From: G963674835 sp963674835
GTDB taxonomy: Bacteria; Planctomycetota; Planctomycetia; Pirellulales; Thermoguttaceae
Assembly: GCA_963674835.2 (NCBI GenBank)
Contig: CAXXKC010000003.1
Coordinates: forward strand, 3,162,001-3,226,000
DNA length: 64,000 nucleotides
Direction of reading: 5' to 3'
Shown: positions 38,801 to 47,005 of the stretch, piece after piece
How positions within the stretch are numbered: the first letter of the stretch is position 1
How the letters are laid out: each line of letters starts with the position of its first letter
Position numbers and translations under genes: made by a program
Notes under the pieces: generated by a model
Told to the model about the DNA's origin: nothing
The model's input: the letters and a program-made list of their open reading frames with translations, nothing else
The model's database searches: none

Positions 38801-39265
38801 CCTCTCGCCGTGATTCTCGTCGTCCCCATGTGCCTCTTGTGCGCGCTGGCCGGCGTCGCCCTCGCCCGTATGGATATCAATATCTTCGTCCAGGTCGGTT
38901 TCGTGGTGCTCGTCGGCCTCGCCAGCAAGAATGCTATCCTCGTCGTCGAGTTCGCCCGGGATCGCCAGCTCGAAGGCGACTCCCTCCTCGAGGCCACCGT
39001 CAAGGCCTGCACCGTCCGGCTCCGGCCCATCGTGATGACCTCCTTCGCCTTCATACTCGGCGTCGTCCCCCTCGTCGTCGCCCACGGCGCCGGTGCCGAA
39101 ATGCGTCGTACCCTCGGCGTGGCCGTCTTCAGCGGCATGCTCGGCGTCACCGCGTTCGGTCTGCTGCTCACTCCCGTCTTCTACTATGTCATCCGCCGCG
39201 TGGCTCCCATGAAGCAGCAGGCAACCCCGCCCGCCGCCCCAGCCAACCAGCCCGCCGCCGAGTGA
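35879..39265 (+). CDS. RND efflux transporter (AcrB/HAE1 family)
   Basis: 1128 residues against ~1045 for AcrB. Proton-relay residues are kept: the double Asp in GIVVDDAIVVLENIE (TM4) and the Lys in VGLASKNAILVVEF (TM10). Porter and funnel domains are in order. The extra length is mainly an insertion at about residues 500-610, between TM6 and TM7, containing two additional hydrophobic stretches (WGITLIAGAAAAWLLEDIVV and AWAIRAGLFVVFAGLGWTLV) and a charged loop. It works with the fusion protein 21 bp upstream to export hydrophobic or amphipathic compounds. The C-terminus ends in Pro/Ala-rich residues. Confidence 0.94.
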   Translation: MFARFFIDRPVFAWVISIVIVLAGLAAAFTLPIAQYPEITPPTVLVACQYPGASAQVVADTVAAPIEQQVNGVEDMLYMSSQSGSDGSYNLTVTFALGTDLDMAQVLVQNRVALANPVLPDVVKATGVTVKKQSPSILLVVNLFSEVNPETGKRYFDQLYLSNYATIQIRDEILRLDGVGDVNLLGQQDYSMRIWLDPDKMASWNVTASDVVRVLKEQNVQVAAGQFGQQPVPPGQDFQYTITTLGRLETPEQFADIILKTGKDGRISRLRDVAWIELGAKNQDVRSRLDGMPSIGLAVFQLPGSNALQVADEVKAKVSELSKRFPQGLKYGIYYDTTPFIEESVAEVFKTLRDAIILVAIVVLFFLQDWKSLILPLIDVGVSLVGTFAIMKLMGFTLNNLTLFGLVLAIGIVVDDAIVVLENIERWMAMGYPVREATIKAMDEITGPIIAITLVLSSVFLPSAFLGGITGQFYRQFALTIAAAMIISATNAMTMTPARANAVFGHRKPGQHEEDGREALPWWGITLIAGAAAAWLLEDIVVSLLGLPAVDDGLVAWKAWAIRAGLFVVFAGLGWTLVHPINRILAVLFRAFNRVFDWVTDAYGRFIGRLLRVSVVALVVYGGLLGLTGLGFERVPMGFIPSQDKGYLVCNVQLPDSASLDRTTEVVARFEKIALKTPGVAHTVAVPGKSIILNANSSNYATVFVTLKPFEDRTDPRESGPAIAMKLNKLCHSQILDAQIGVFGAPPVDGLGNAGGFKLMIEDRGDSGYAKLAGQADNIAQKGNEIQGLTSLFSSFRADTPQMYADIDRTQCKAQGVSLTDVFETLQVLLGSYYVNDFNRFGRTWQVNAQADGKFRLSPDTVNQFRVRNDQGQMVPLGALCHIRDSSGPVMITRYNMYPASAINGNSLPGVSSGWVIQTMQNLCREQLDKSMAYEWTELTYMQTLAGGTAIFAFVGAVVLVFLVLAAQYESWSMPLAVILVVPMCLLCALAGVALARMDINIFVQVGFVVLVGLASKNAILVVEFARDRQLEGDSLLEATVKACTVRLRPIVMTSFAFILGVVPLVVAHGAGAEMRRTLGVAVFSGMLGVTAFGLLLTPVFYYVIRRVAPMKQQATPPAAPANQPAAE

Positions 39266-39317
39266 GCCGATAAACGCACCCCCGCCCACAGAAGGCTGGG
39301 CGAGCGCGGCGTACTTC

Positions 39318-39326
39318 TGCTAAACT
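39318..39326 (+). promoter_or_regulatory. Putative extended -10 promoter
   Basis: TGCTAAACT, ~115 bp before the cupin ATG at 39440, in the gap after the efflux gene. It matches the TGCTAANAT-like pattern seen elsewhere except at one position. Confidence 0.4.
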
Positions 39327-39439
39327 GATCACACGCGGCCTGTCACGCCAGTCCGTGCAATGGTCGCGCATAAGCCATATCACCGAGCGCATTCATCCCC
39401 GCGACGAACCTGCTCAACCCATCCGGCAAGGAACGCAAC

Positions 39440-39700
39440 ATGCCCATCGAAATCCGCAAACCAACCCCCGAAGAACAGCAACGCATGAAGCTGTGGCCCA
39501 TCTGGGAAAAGGAAATCTCCGAGTTCCCCTGGCACTACGATGAGCGCGAAACCTGCCTCATCCTCGAAGGCGAAGTCACCGTCGACGCCAGCGGCCAGTC
39601 CGTCACCTTCGGGCCCGGCGACCTGGTCATCTTTCCCCAGGGAATGGACTGCGTCTGGCGAGTGAAGCAGCCCGTGCGGAAGCACTACAACTTCGGATGA
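39440..39700 (+). CDS. Small cupin protein (DUF861 / Cupin_3 type)
   Basis: 86 residues, ribosome site AAGGAA. One cupin barrel: EFPWHYDERETCLILEGEVTV and FGPGDLVIFPQGMDCVWRV match the short DUF861 cupins related to the EutQ and ureidoglycolate-type folds. Metal-ligand candidates are His in PWHYDE and the Glu residues of RETCLILEGE. Such proteins are widespread and mostly uncharacterised. It stands alone; a minus-strand terminator lies 41 bp downstream. Confidence 0.8.
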   Translation: MPIEIRKPTPEEQQRMKLWPIWEKEISEFPWHYDERETCLILEGEVTVDASGQSVTFGPGDLVIFPQGMDCVWRVKQPVRKHYNFG

Positions 39701-39740
39701 GCAACCGCTCGACGAGAGCGCCCCACTCCGGTGCCCAAAG

Positions 39741-39769
39741 AAAAAAGCCCAGAGCCCCCGGCTCCGGGC
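39741..39769 (-). terminator. Intrinsic terminator of the small minus-strand gene
   Basis: On the minus strand: GCCCGGAGCC-GGG-GGCTCTGGGC, a 10-bp stem with one mismatch and a 3-nt loop, followed by six T. It lies 66 bp after the stop at 39835. Confidence 0.75.
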
Positions 39770-39834
39770 GTTCCGCACCGTCTCTTGCAATACACTCGGG
39801 GACGCGAAACGCATACCCCGACGCGCTTCGATCG

Positions 39835-40074
39835 CTATGCCGAAACCGACACCCGCGCCGCTCCTGCGCAGACAGCAGGCGTCCCGAGTCTGCTCTCGAT
39901 CCACCGCGTCTGTACCCACAGCTCCACGCCGCGACACGGCGGTTCCGGACGAACCTGAACGGAGTCTTCCGTAACCGCGAGAATCTCGCACGTCACGGAA
40001 TCCTTCACGCGCCGCTCCGATCCGATAAACGGCGCCACATTCACCAACACTCGATCACCCGCCGCCAAGTCCAT
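39835..40074 (-). CDS. Small protein of unknown function, 79 residues
   Basis: ATG 40074 is preceded by AGGAGA at optimal spacing, and the gene is followed by a strong intrinsic terminator at 39741-39769, which together support a real gene. The protein (MDLAAGDRVLVNVAPFIG...) is beta-rich with a small SH3-like or KOW-like feel: AAGDRVLV, CEILAVTEDSVQVRP, VELWVQTRWIES. There is no signal peptide or membrane segment. I do not recognise a family. The longer in-frame start at 40248 is rejected because it lacks a ribosome site and its extra residues look non-coding. Confidence 0.65.
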   Translation of the reverse strand: MDLAAGDRVLVNVAPFIGSERRVKDSVTCEILAVTEDSVQVRPEPPCRGVELWVQTRWIESRLGTPAVCAGAARVSVSA

Positions 40075-40570
40075 GGACTTCTCCTGTGATCTCGCCTCGT
40101 ACACTCTGAACATGACCACCCAAAGCCGCTCCACCCAAAACGTCAATATAAGCCTAGCAGGGATTTTGGGATTGAAAAGACCTCCAGATGCAGGGGGTGG
40201 CAAACTGAGACCGCTCGTCTCGAAGTCCGTGCCTTCGCTCGCCATCACGCCAACAAGCTGAACTCTAGCGTTTGCGCCGAATGCGCCAGGCAGCCCTTGT
40301 TCAGAGATAGAATGTGCCAGCCACCACGGTCAAAATATCCTGGCCGAACTGCCACAATCACTTCCGACGACCCCGACCATCGAACGTGTGCGCGCAAGTC
40401 GCTCCAGCTGCGCTCCCACCCGCACACGCTCTGACCCCGCCTCCGCATCGACTGCGAACAAGATGCGTGGGCCCCTGGCTGCCATGCAAGAGGGGGCGCC
40501 GATGTCGATGCGCCCTCCTCTTTCTCCTTCCATGCCACCGCACCCCACGTAGGCATGGCGCGATCCGCGA
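40075..40570 (-). other. Intergenic stretch with no supported gene
   Basis: 496 bp between the small minus-strand gene and the propeller/phosphoesterase stop. Frames on both strands are short or are read-through of shadows; no domain, hairpin-plus-T tract or clear promoter was recognised. Confidence 0.45.
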
Positions 40571-43282
40571 CTATTGCGACTCCCGGTCCTCCTTCTCGTA
40601 TCCGGCGCGCATGTCCTCCGGATCGTCCATCTCCGGCGATGCCAGAAGCCGCTTCCAGTCGAACCCGCGATCGAATGGCTTCAACGCCTTGACCGGATCG
40701 AACAATCGCCGATCCACAGGCGTCAGACGATACGGTGCATAATCCGGCTGATCTGTGAAACAATCGCTCGGCAAGGCCGCCGTCGCGTCGAACTGGTTCA
40801 GGCACGGCATGTCCAATAGCGTGAAGATCGTCTTCATGATCGAACCGAAACTCAGAAGCGTGCTGCAAGTGTAGCCCTTCTTCACGTACGGGCTGATCAG
40901 CAACACCAGCGAACGGTGGGCGTCCACGTGATCCCGCCCGCCTTGAGAATCGTCCTCGGTGACGATGATCAGCATGTTCTTCCAATAGGGCGTCTGCGAA
41001 AGCATCTGCACCACGCGCCCCAGCGCAAGATCGTTGTCCGCCACGTACGACTCCGAAAACGGGTAACCCGTGTCGGGACTCTCGCCCGCCATGTGATCGT
41101 TCGGCAACACCATCGTGATCAACCGCGGAAACTTCTCCTTGCCGCTCCCCCACTTCTCGCGAAACTCTTCCTCGAACATGTCCACGCGAAACTGGTCCGG
41201 AATGCTCATGTTATACGTGGCGAAATTCCGCGACGTGTTGTCGAAAAGCGGCTTCGGCAACGGAAAACTCACCTGCATCTGAATCCCCGTGTACTTGTGC
41301 ACCTGCTCTTCCAGGCTCGCCGGCATCTCCGTCCCGAACCCGAAATTGAAAAACGGCACCTTGTGACGATACAGATGCTCCCACAGCGCGCCCGCCTCGT
41401 TATAGTCCTCGGGCAGAATCGTGGCACTCGAACCGTTCACGTTACGGCGACCCGGCGCTGAACTGAACAATCGCGACTCGATGCGCGAACGGGCGTTCAC
41501 CTCGACCCATTCGTTCGGATACACGCCCACCACCCAGCGATGTCCCGTGTTCGACTGGTCCGAATCGCAGTAGAAGTTGTCCCCCAACGCAAAACGATCC
41601 GCCAACGCCTGGTGATTCGGAGTCACGTTCACGTCCTCAACCTTCTCGCCCTTCTTGTTCCGGACTGTCGCGTGAACCCCAAGACCCGCCAGCGTCGCAT
41701 CCCCCTCCACTCCCTTCCGCTCGCCAAACACCTGGTCGAACGTCCGGTTCTCCTTCACAATGAACACGATGTGCCGAATCGGGCTCTGCCGCAAACCCGG
41801 CGCAGGCGGCAACGGGTTCCGCCCGTCGTCCACGACCTCTCGCTTCCGATACGTGTTCGACACCACCTGCTGCGTGTACTCGGCCAGCCGCGCCGCGTCC
41901 GGCAAGTCGATCACTTGAAACACCCCCTGCATGATGCTTCCCGGATGCGAGCCCCGCGCCGGTGCCACGAATCCCTTCCCGCCGTTCGGCCCCGAACCGA
42001 TCCCCTTCGCGCTGCTCACAAACAACCGCTTCCCGTCCTTCGACGCCCGAACCATCGCGCAGAACCAGCCTGCCGGAATATACCCCGCCAAACGCCGGTT
42101 CTTCAGGTCCACCACCGCCACCGCGTTCAACCCCGCGCATGCCGCATACAGCGTCTGCCCGTCGGGACTCAAATCGATCGCGAACGGCAGCACGCCCCGC
42201 AGCGTCTCCAACCCCGGCACCACCAGGTCGATCTGCCCCACAATCTCGTTGCTCTGCGAGTCGATAATCGAAATGTTGTCATTCGTCGCGTTCGACACAT
42301 AGACGAAGCGCTGGCCGGCAACCACCGTGCTCGGACTCGCGCCGCCGACCGTAGTGATGTCGCCGCGCCGCTGCCCCACCAGGTAACCCGTCTTGATCTT
42401 CGCTTCCACCTTGCTGTTCTGCAGGTTTACCTTGAACACCGACATCGCGTCCGGATGGTTCGGGCTGCCCAGCCCCGGTATTTTCTTGCCGTCGATCACC
42501 ACGCCCTCTTCCGCCTCCTTCGAGGGAATTCCGTACGCCGGAAACGAAAGACCGGCGTGCGGACCCGAACCCGGCTTCACGCCCGGCAGCAACGGGTACT
42601 CGAACATCCCCACGTTCGAAACCCACGCGCACTTCTCGTCGGGCGACAGGCAAACCCCGAACGGATTGCGGCCCACGCGAACCGATCGAACCACCTTCCC
42701 CTCGGCCAGATCGACCACGACCAGGCGAAAATTGAACTGGTCCGCGCCGTACAGGTACCGGCCGTCCGCACTCAACACAAAGTCGCCGAGAAAACTGTCC
42801 CGATACTCCCCGCCGTTAATGCCGATCTCGGCGACGACACGCTTCTCATCGAGGTCGTAGACGACAATCAGTCCCTGGTTCGCGCTGCTCAGATACAACT
42901 TCTTCCCGTCCGGCGAAAACGCGCAACCCATATACGTGCCCTGCTCGAGCCACTTCGGCGGCTTCGCACCGAACGGTGGCATACGATCGATGACCCGCGG
43001 TTCCGCCGTCGAAATAGTCTGGAAAGCCATCGCGTCCAGCAGAACGGCCCGCGACTCGTCGGCCGACAGCGCCATTCCCCAGCTATACGATTGCGTCAGC
43101 GCGTACCGGCCCGCCGGCGTCACGAACCGCCCGTTGATCAGCACGATCTTCTCTGGCCCCGTCGATGGCCGAAGCTCCTTGCCAGGCGGCTCCACGATCG
43201 TAACCGGCTTCTGCCCAAAACCGATGCCGCACCACAGGATCGCACCCGCCGCAACCGCCAGCCTCAGCAACGTCGTTTTCAC
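40571..43282 (-). CDS. Exported YncE-type beta-propeller fused to a phosphoesterase domain
   Basis: 903 residues from a GTG at 43282, chosen because GGAGGG lies 7 nt upstream and the result is a clean signal peptide (MKTTLLRLAVAAGAILWCGIGFG). An ATG six codons earlier has no ribosome site. Residues ~50-460 are a seven-bladed YVTN/YncE propeller (CAFSPDGKKLYLSS, DFVLSADGRYLYGAD, FAIDLSPDGQTLYAA). Residues ~510-880 form a phosphoesterase of the phospholipase C/acid phosphatase family, opening with HIVFIVKENRTFDQVFG and including LITMVLPNDHM and IIVTEDDSQGGRDHVD metal-binding segments. The substrate is unknown. This two-domain design is common in Acidobacteria and Planctomycetes. Location: periplasm or outside. 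Confidence 0.88.
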   Translation of the reverse strand: MKTTLLRLAVAAGAILWCGIGFGQKPVTIVEPPGKELRPSTGPEKIVLINGRFVTPAGRYALTQSYSWGMALSADESRAVLLDAMAFQTISTAEPRVIDRMPPFGAKPPKWLEQGTYMGCAFSPDGKKLYLSSANQGLIVVYDLDEKRVVAEIGINGGEYRDSFLGDFVLSADGRYLYGADQFNFRLVVVDLAEGKVVRSVRVGRNPFGVCLSPDEKCAWVSNVGMFEYPLLPGVKPGSGPHAGLSFPAYGIPSKEAEEGVVIDGKKIPGLGSPNHPDAMSVFKVNLQNSKVEAKIKTGYLVGQRRGDITTVGGASPSTVVAGQRFVYVSNATNDNISIIDSQSNEIVGQIDLVVPGLETLRGVLPFAIDLSPDGQTLYAACAGLNAVAVVDLKNRRLAGYIPAGWFCAMVRASKDGKRLFVSSAKGIGSGPNGGKGFVAPARGSHPGSIMQGVFQVIDLPDAARLAEYTQQVVSNTYRKREVVDDGRNPLPPAPGLRQSPIRHIVFIVKENRTFDQVFGERKGVEGDATLAGLGVHATVRNKKGEKVEDVNVTPNHQALADRFALGDNFYCDSDQSNTGHRWVVGVYPNEWVEVNARSRIESRLFSSAPGRRNVNGSSATILPEDYNEAGALWEHLYRHKVPFFNFGFGTEMPASLEEQVHKYTGIQMQVSFPLPKPLFDNTSRNFATYNMSIPDQFRVDMFEEEFREKWGSGKEKFPRLITMVLPNDHMAGESPDTGYPFSESYVADNDLALGRVVQMLSQTPYWKNMLIIVTEDDSQGGRDHVDAHRSLVLLISPYVKKGYTCSTLLSFGSIMKTIFTLLDMPCLNQFDATAALPSDCFTDQPDYAPYRLTPVDRRLFDPVKALKPFDRGFDWKRLLASPEMDDPEDMRAGYEKEDRESQ

Positions 43283-43359
43283 CTCAAGACCCTCCATCAC
43301 ACGACTACTCGATCAATAATCTCTCCATCCAGGCGACCCGCCTCTCTTCTTCCTCCGAG

Positions 43360-44427
43360 TCAGTCCCGCACCTCGAATCCCAATCCCGGCTGCTCGCTCG
43401 GAAAGAGCGTCCCCGCGTGTAAGCGAACCGCCCCATCCGCCGGATCCCCCTGCAAACCCAGGTGCCCATCCAGGTCGGCGAATGCCACGCTCGAATTGGC
43501 CAACGCGAAATGCAGCCCGGCCGCAATGCCCAGCGCCGACTCGTCCATGCAACCCACCATCACGTCCATCTTCGCCGCGCGAGCCACCGCGCAAATCCGC
43601 AACGCCTCGGCAATCCCGCCCACCTTCATCAACTTCACGTTGAGCATGTCCACAAGATCCTGCCGCGCCAGGCGAAATGCGTCGCGCAACGTCGTCACGC
43701 TCTCGTCCGCCATGATCGGCACCGAACCACGGCTCGCAACGCGCCCCAGCAAATCCGGATCGGCCTGAAACGTCGGCTGTTCCAAGGTCTCCAGGCAAAC
43801 CTCCCGCGTCTGATCGATGAACCACAGCGCCTGCTCCGCCGTGAAACCCTGGTTCGCGTCGAAACGCAGGCCGATGTGAGACCCCACCGCCTCCCTCACC
43901 TTCCTCACCCGCGCAATGTCCGCTTCCACATCCAGCCCGCCCTTGATCTTCAGGGCCTGAAAACCCTGCTCGACCCAGTAGATGGCTCGCCGAACCGTCT
44001 GATCGTCCGGAAGAATCCCGATCGTTACGCTCGTGCGGATCGACTCGCGGTATCCTCCCAGCAGCTTCCACACCGGCAGACCGCACTTCTTGCCCACGAT
44101 GTCCAGCAATGCCATGTCCACCGCCGCCATCGCCGAGGGCTCTTCGTGCAGTGCCGCCCCCAATCGCTCCAGCAACAACGCCGTACGCAACGGATCGGCG
44201 CCCTTGAGAATCGGCTCCACGACCGTCTGCAGTGCGTTGAGAACTCCTTCGGTCGTCTCTCCGGTCGCCTGCTGGTCGGGCGCTGCGCAACCACAGCCCA
44301 GAATCCGCCGATCGGTGACGATCCGCAAGAAGACGTTCGTCGTCGATTCCAGCACATCGTACGCAGCCGCATACGGCTCTCCCAGCCGCATCGTAACCGG
44401 CCATGCTTCCACGCGAACAATTCTCAT
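43360..44427 (-). CDS. Dipeptide epimerase (L-Ala-D/L-Glu epimerase-like, enolase superfamily)
   Basis: 355 residues from ATG 44427, preceded by GGGGAAGG. The barrel carries the paired lysine motif (ALKIKGG), the metal ligands in RFDANQG, LEQP and MADES, the second-face lysine in VKLMKVGG and the C-terminal MVGCMDESALG motif that marks the Ala-Glu epimerase branch. Enzymes of this branch epimerise dipeptides such as L-Ala-D-Glu during murein peptide recycling or scavenging; others act on cationic or hydrophobic dipeptides. It lies just after (in transcription: before) the propeller gene with a 77-bp gap, so co-transcription is possible. Confidence 0.88.
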   Translation of the reverse strand: MRIVRVEAWPVTMRLGEPYAAAYDVLESTTNVFLRIVTDRRILGCGCAAPDQQATGETTEGVLNALQTVVEPILKGADPLRTALLLERLGAALHEEPSAMAAVDMALLDIVGKKCGLPVWKLLGGYRESIRTSVTIGILPDDQTVRRAIYWVEQGFQALKIKGGLDVEADIARVRKVREAVGSHIGLRFDANQGFTAEQALWFIDQTREVCLETLEQPTFQADPDLLGRVASRGSVPIMADESVTTLRDAFRLARQDLVDMLNVKLMKVGGIAEALRICAVARAAKMDVMVGCMDESALGIAAGLHFALANSSVAFADLDGHLGLQGDPADGAVRLHAGTLFPSEQPGLGFEVRD

Positions 44428-44472
44428 AACCTTCCCCGATGCTCCCTCATCCAGCGCCATCCCCCATCTGCC

Positions 44473-44503
44473 ATTGTATCTAACCCGCCCGCCATAATGT
44501 CAA
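44473..44503 (-). promoter_or_regulatory. Promoter of the dipeptide epimerase gene
   Basis: On the minus strand: perfect -35 TTGACA and -10 TACAAT. The spacer is 19 bp, long but tolerable. It lies 46 bp upstream of the ATG at 44427. Confidence 0.5.
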
Positions 44504-44570
44504 TGAGCCCAATCCCCACCCACCTCCCTCGCTCCCCGGCGCCTAGCCCAATCCCCTCGCCCGCCATGGA

Positions 44571-44592
44571 GCACAGCCGCCCTCGGCTGTGC
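44571..44592. repeat. Perfect 9-bp-stem hairpin
   Basis: GCACAGCCG-CCCT-CGGCTGTGC in the divergent intergenic region. It resembles GC-rich palindromes scattered in planctomycete genomes; only one copy was seen in this window. Confidence 0.45.
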
Positions 44593-44603
44593 CGCACCCG
44601 CAA

Positions 44604-44649
44604 CACACCTCCCCTCGCCCACAAGCGGGAGAGGGGCCGAGGGTAAGGG
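44604..44649 (+). repeat. Dispersed palindromic repeat, diverged copy 3
   Basis: Shares the CACCTCCCCTCGCCC-ACAAGCGGGAGAGGGGC core with the copies at 8477 and 11252, but its right part (CGAGGGTAAGGG) is changed and the CTCAC/GTGAG stem is lost. It lies in the 352-bp gap (44428-44779) between two divergent genes. Confidence 0.65.
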
Positions 44650-44741
44650 CATCTTCAATTCCGTCGAAACCTCCAACAAACCTGCACATCCAACCCACCA
44701 ACCCAAAGACAAACCGGGGCGTTTTGCCTTCCGACCAAGCC

Positions 44742-44750
44742 TGCTAAAAT
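44742..44750 (+). promoter_or_regulatory. Putative extended -10 promoter of the sugar operon
   Basis: TGCTAAAAT, with TTTTGC at 44722-44727 giving a 17-bp spacer. It would drive the seven-gene operon starting at 44780 with a very short leader. Confidence 0.5.
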
Positions 44751-44779
44751 ACCAAAGTCCATCAGAGGGGGAACCTGCC

Positions 44780-45844
44780 ATCCAAAACAACGCCAACATC
44801 CACAAACAGCCCTTTGGCACCACCACCGACGGCACCGCCGTCGACCGCTACACCCTCCGCAACGCCTGCGGCTCGAGTGCCTCGCTGATCACTCTCGGTG
44901 CAACCGTCTGCGAGCTTCACGTGCCCGACCGCCGCGGCCAGCTCGACGATGTCGTCCTCGGCTTCGACGACCTCTCCTCTTATGAGACGCAAAGCCCCTA
45001 CTTCGGCGCCATCGTCGGCCGCGTCGCCTTTCGCGTTCCCGGCGGACAATTTGACCTCGACGGCCACCATTACCAACTCCACTTGAACCCCCAAGGCCAC
45101 CATCTCCACGGCGGCCCCAAAGGTCTCAGTTGGGTCGTCTGGCAGGCCGCCGAGCAACCAGACCCCGACGGACCGTCGCTCCGGTTGACCTACCACAGCC
45201 CCGATGGCGACCAAGGCTACCCCGGCAACCTCGACGTAACGGTCGTCTACACGCTCACCGACCGCGACGAGCTGCGCATCGACTACACGGCGACCACCGA
45301 CCAACCCACCCCGGTCAATCTCACCCATCACGGCTACTTCAACCTCGCCGGAGCGGCCGCCCTCGATGTCCTCGACCACGTCGTCCGCATCGACGCCGAT
45401 CACTACTCCACCACCGACGCCGCCATGACGCCCACCGGCCAGATCGTTCCCGTCGCCGATACCCTCCTCGATTTTGCCCATCCCGTACCAATTCGCGACC
45501 GCTTCGCCCAAACCGGCGGATTCGACCTCGCCTACCTGCGCAGCAACCCCACCGGCGAACTGACCCCCGTCGCGCGCGTCGAAGAGCCCATAACCGGCCG
45601 TGCCATGGACGTCCTCACTACCGCCCCTGCCGTCATCTTTTATACGGGCAACTCCCTGCCCAACCACCTCTGTGGAAAACGCGGCTGCCACTACGGCAAG
45701 CACGCAGGCCTATGCCTCGAAACGGGCCATCTCCCCGACTCGGTCCATCACCCCAACTTTCCGTCCATCATCTTGCGTCCCGGACAGACCTACCGGCAAA
45801 CGTGCGTCTATCGGTTCTCCACAACCCAGAAGACCTCGCCATGA
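44780..45844 (+). CDS. Aldose 1-epimerase (galactose mutarotase family), apparent ATC start
   Basis: 354 residues if it starts at 44780. Family homology runs back to KQPFGTTTDGTAVDRYTL, well before the first ATG/GTG/TTG in frame (GTG at 44921, which would delete the first beta strands). The only suitable ribosome site, AGAGGGGGAA at 44764-44773, is 6-7 nt from an in-frame ATC at 44780, so ATC seems to be the initiator unless a base has changed. Catalytic motifs are present: NPQGHHLHGGPKG for the substrate histidine, NLTHHGYFNL for the catalytic His, and CLETGHLPDS for the general base Glu. It interconverts sugar anomers. Its stop overlaps the next ATG as ATGA, so it heads the operon. Confidence 0.88.
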   Translation: MQNNANIHKQPFGTTTDGTAVDRYTLRNACGSSASLITLGATVCELHVPDRRGQLDDVVLGFDDLSSYETQSPYFGAIVGRVAFRVPGGQFDLDGHHYQLHLNPQGHHLHGGPKGLSWVVWQAAEQPDPDGPSLRLTYHSPDGDQGYPGNLDVTVVYTLTDRDELRIDYTATTDQPTPVNLTHHGYFNLAGAAALDVLDHVVRIDADHYSTTDAAMTPTGQIVPVADTLLDFAHPVPIRDRFAQTGGFDLAYLRSNPTGELTPVARVEEPITGRAMDVLTTAPAVIFYTGNSLPNHLCGKRGCHYGKHAGLCLETGHLPDSVHHPNFPSIILRPGQTYRQTCVYRFSTTQKTSP

Positions 45845-46959
45845 CCAGCAGCAAAGAACGTCTCTTGTGCGCGCTCAACCGGGGTAAACCCGACCGGCTC
45901 CCCGTGTCCCTGCACCAGTGGCAGCCCTATCACCTCGAAACGTACCTCGATGGCATCAGCGCCCTCCAAGCGTTCCAGCGCTTCGGAATGGATGCCCAGA
46001 TCCAGTATTTTGAATCGATGGGCCAGTTCTGGGTGACCGAGGCCGACAACACCAGCTTCTCAACGCCCCAGTGGGTCGACGAAATCACGATCGTCAGCGA
46101 CGATCCCGACAACCGCGCCGCGCACCACGCGATCACCACGCCCGACGGAACGCTCACCTACAAGACCGCCGGCGACCGCAAAACCACCTGGATCACCGAG
46201 TACCTCATCAAACACGACGACGACCTGGACCTCATCCGCCGCTACATGCCCGTCCCGCCGTTGGACCTCGCCCCCATCGTCAAGCTCTACGACGAAGTCG
46301 GCGATGCGGGAATCGTGCGCGGCTTCGTCTGGGGTGATCAGGCCGGTTGCTGGCAACACGCCTGCTGCCTCGCCGATATCAACGATCTGCTCTTCAAATG
46401 CTATGACCAGCCCGAGTGGGTCCACGTGCTGCTCAGCATCCTCTTGGAGAAGAAGCTGCAATTCGTCGCGTCCATGAAGGGCGCGAAATTCGATCTCGTC
46501 GAAACCGGCGGCGGCGCCTCCTCCTCCACGGTCATGTCCCCCAAGTTCCACGAAGAGTTCTGCCTCCCCTACGATCGAAAGATCCACGACGCCCTCCACG
46601 ACTTGGGCTTCCTCGTCACCTACCACACCTGCGGCGGCACGCGCGGAATCGAAGAGCACATCGTCGCCAACGGCTGCGACGCCTCCGAAACCCTCGCCCC
46701 GCCCAGCGTGGGCGGCAACCAGGAGCCCTGGGAACTGGCCGAAAAAATCGCCGGCCGAGTCGCCCTCATCGGAGGCGTCGACCAGTTCAACGTCGTCACC
46801 GACGGCTCACCCGAACTCATTCGCCAAACCGTCCACAAACTGTTCGAAACCGTCGGCGCCCATGGTGGCTACATCTGTTCCCTGAGCGATCACTTCTTCG
46901 ACATGCCGCCGGAGAAACTCAAGATCTTCGCCGACGCCGCACGCGAATGCCAGTATTGA
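45841..46959 (+). CDS. URO-D superfamily methyltransferase homologue, zinc motif complete
   Basis: 372 residues. The N-terminus (ALNRGKPDRLPVSLHQW) is the opening of MtaA/CmuA-type members, not of true uroporphyrinogen decarboxylase, whose RQAGR motif is absent. The zinc motif H-x-C-x(n)-C of methylcobamide:thiol methyltransferases is present: H262, C264 and C346. These enzymes move methyl groups from corrinoids or methylated substrates to thiols. No corrinoid protein or activating gene is nearby, so the donor and acceptor are unknown. It overlaps the mutarotase by 4 bp and precedes a paralogue by 46 bp. A role in a sugar-operon methyl transfer or demethylation is inference. Confidence 0.8.
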   Translation: MTSSKERLLCALNRGKPDRLPVSLHQWQPYHLETYLDGISALQAFQRFGMDAQIQYFESMGQFWVTEADNTSFSTPQWVDEITIVSDDPDNRAAHHAITTPDGTLTYKTAGDRKTTWITEYLIKHDDDLDLIRRYMPVPPLDLAPIVKLYDEVGDAGIVRGFVWGDQAGCWQHACCLADINDLLFKCYDQPEWVHVLLSILLEKKLQFVASMKGAKFDLVETGGGASSSTVMSPKFHEEFCLPYDRKIHDALHDLGFLVTYHTCGGTRGIEEHIVANGCDASETLAPPSVGGNQEPWELAEKIAGRVALIGGVDQFNVVTDGSPELIRQTVHKLFETVGAHGGYICSLSDHFFDMPPEKLKIFADAARECQY

Positions 46960-47005
46960 CTTGCTAACCCGGACCTCATTGCTCTCTCAACGAAGGAATA
47001 CGACC

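Noticed and set aside
40245..41153. 302-codon minus-strand frame
   Set aside because: Overlaps the phosphoesterase gene in another frame; residue content is that of a shadow.
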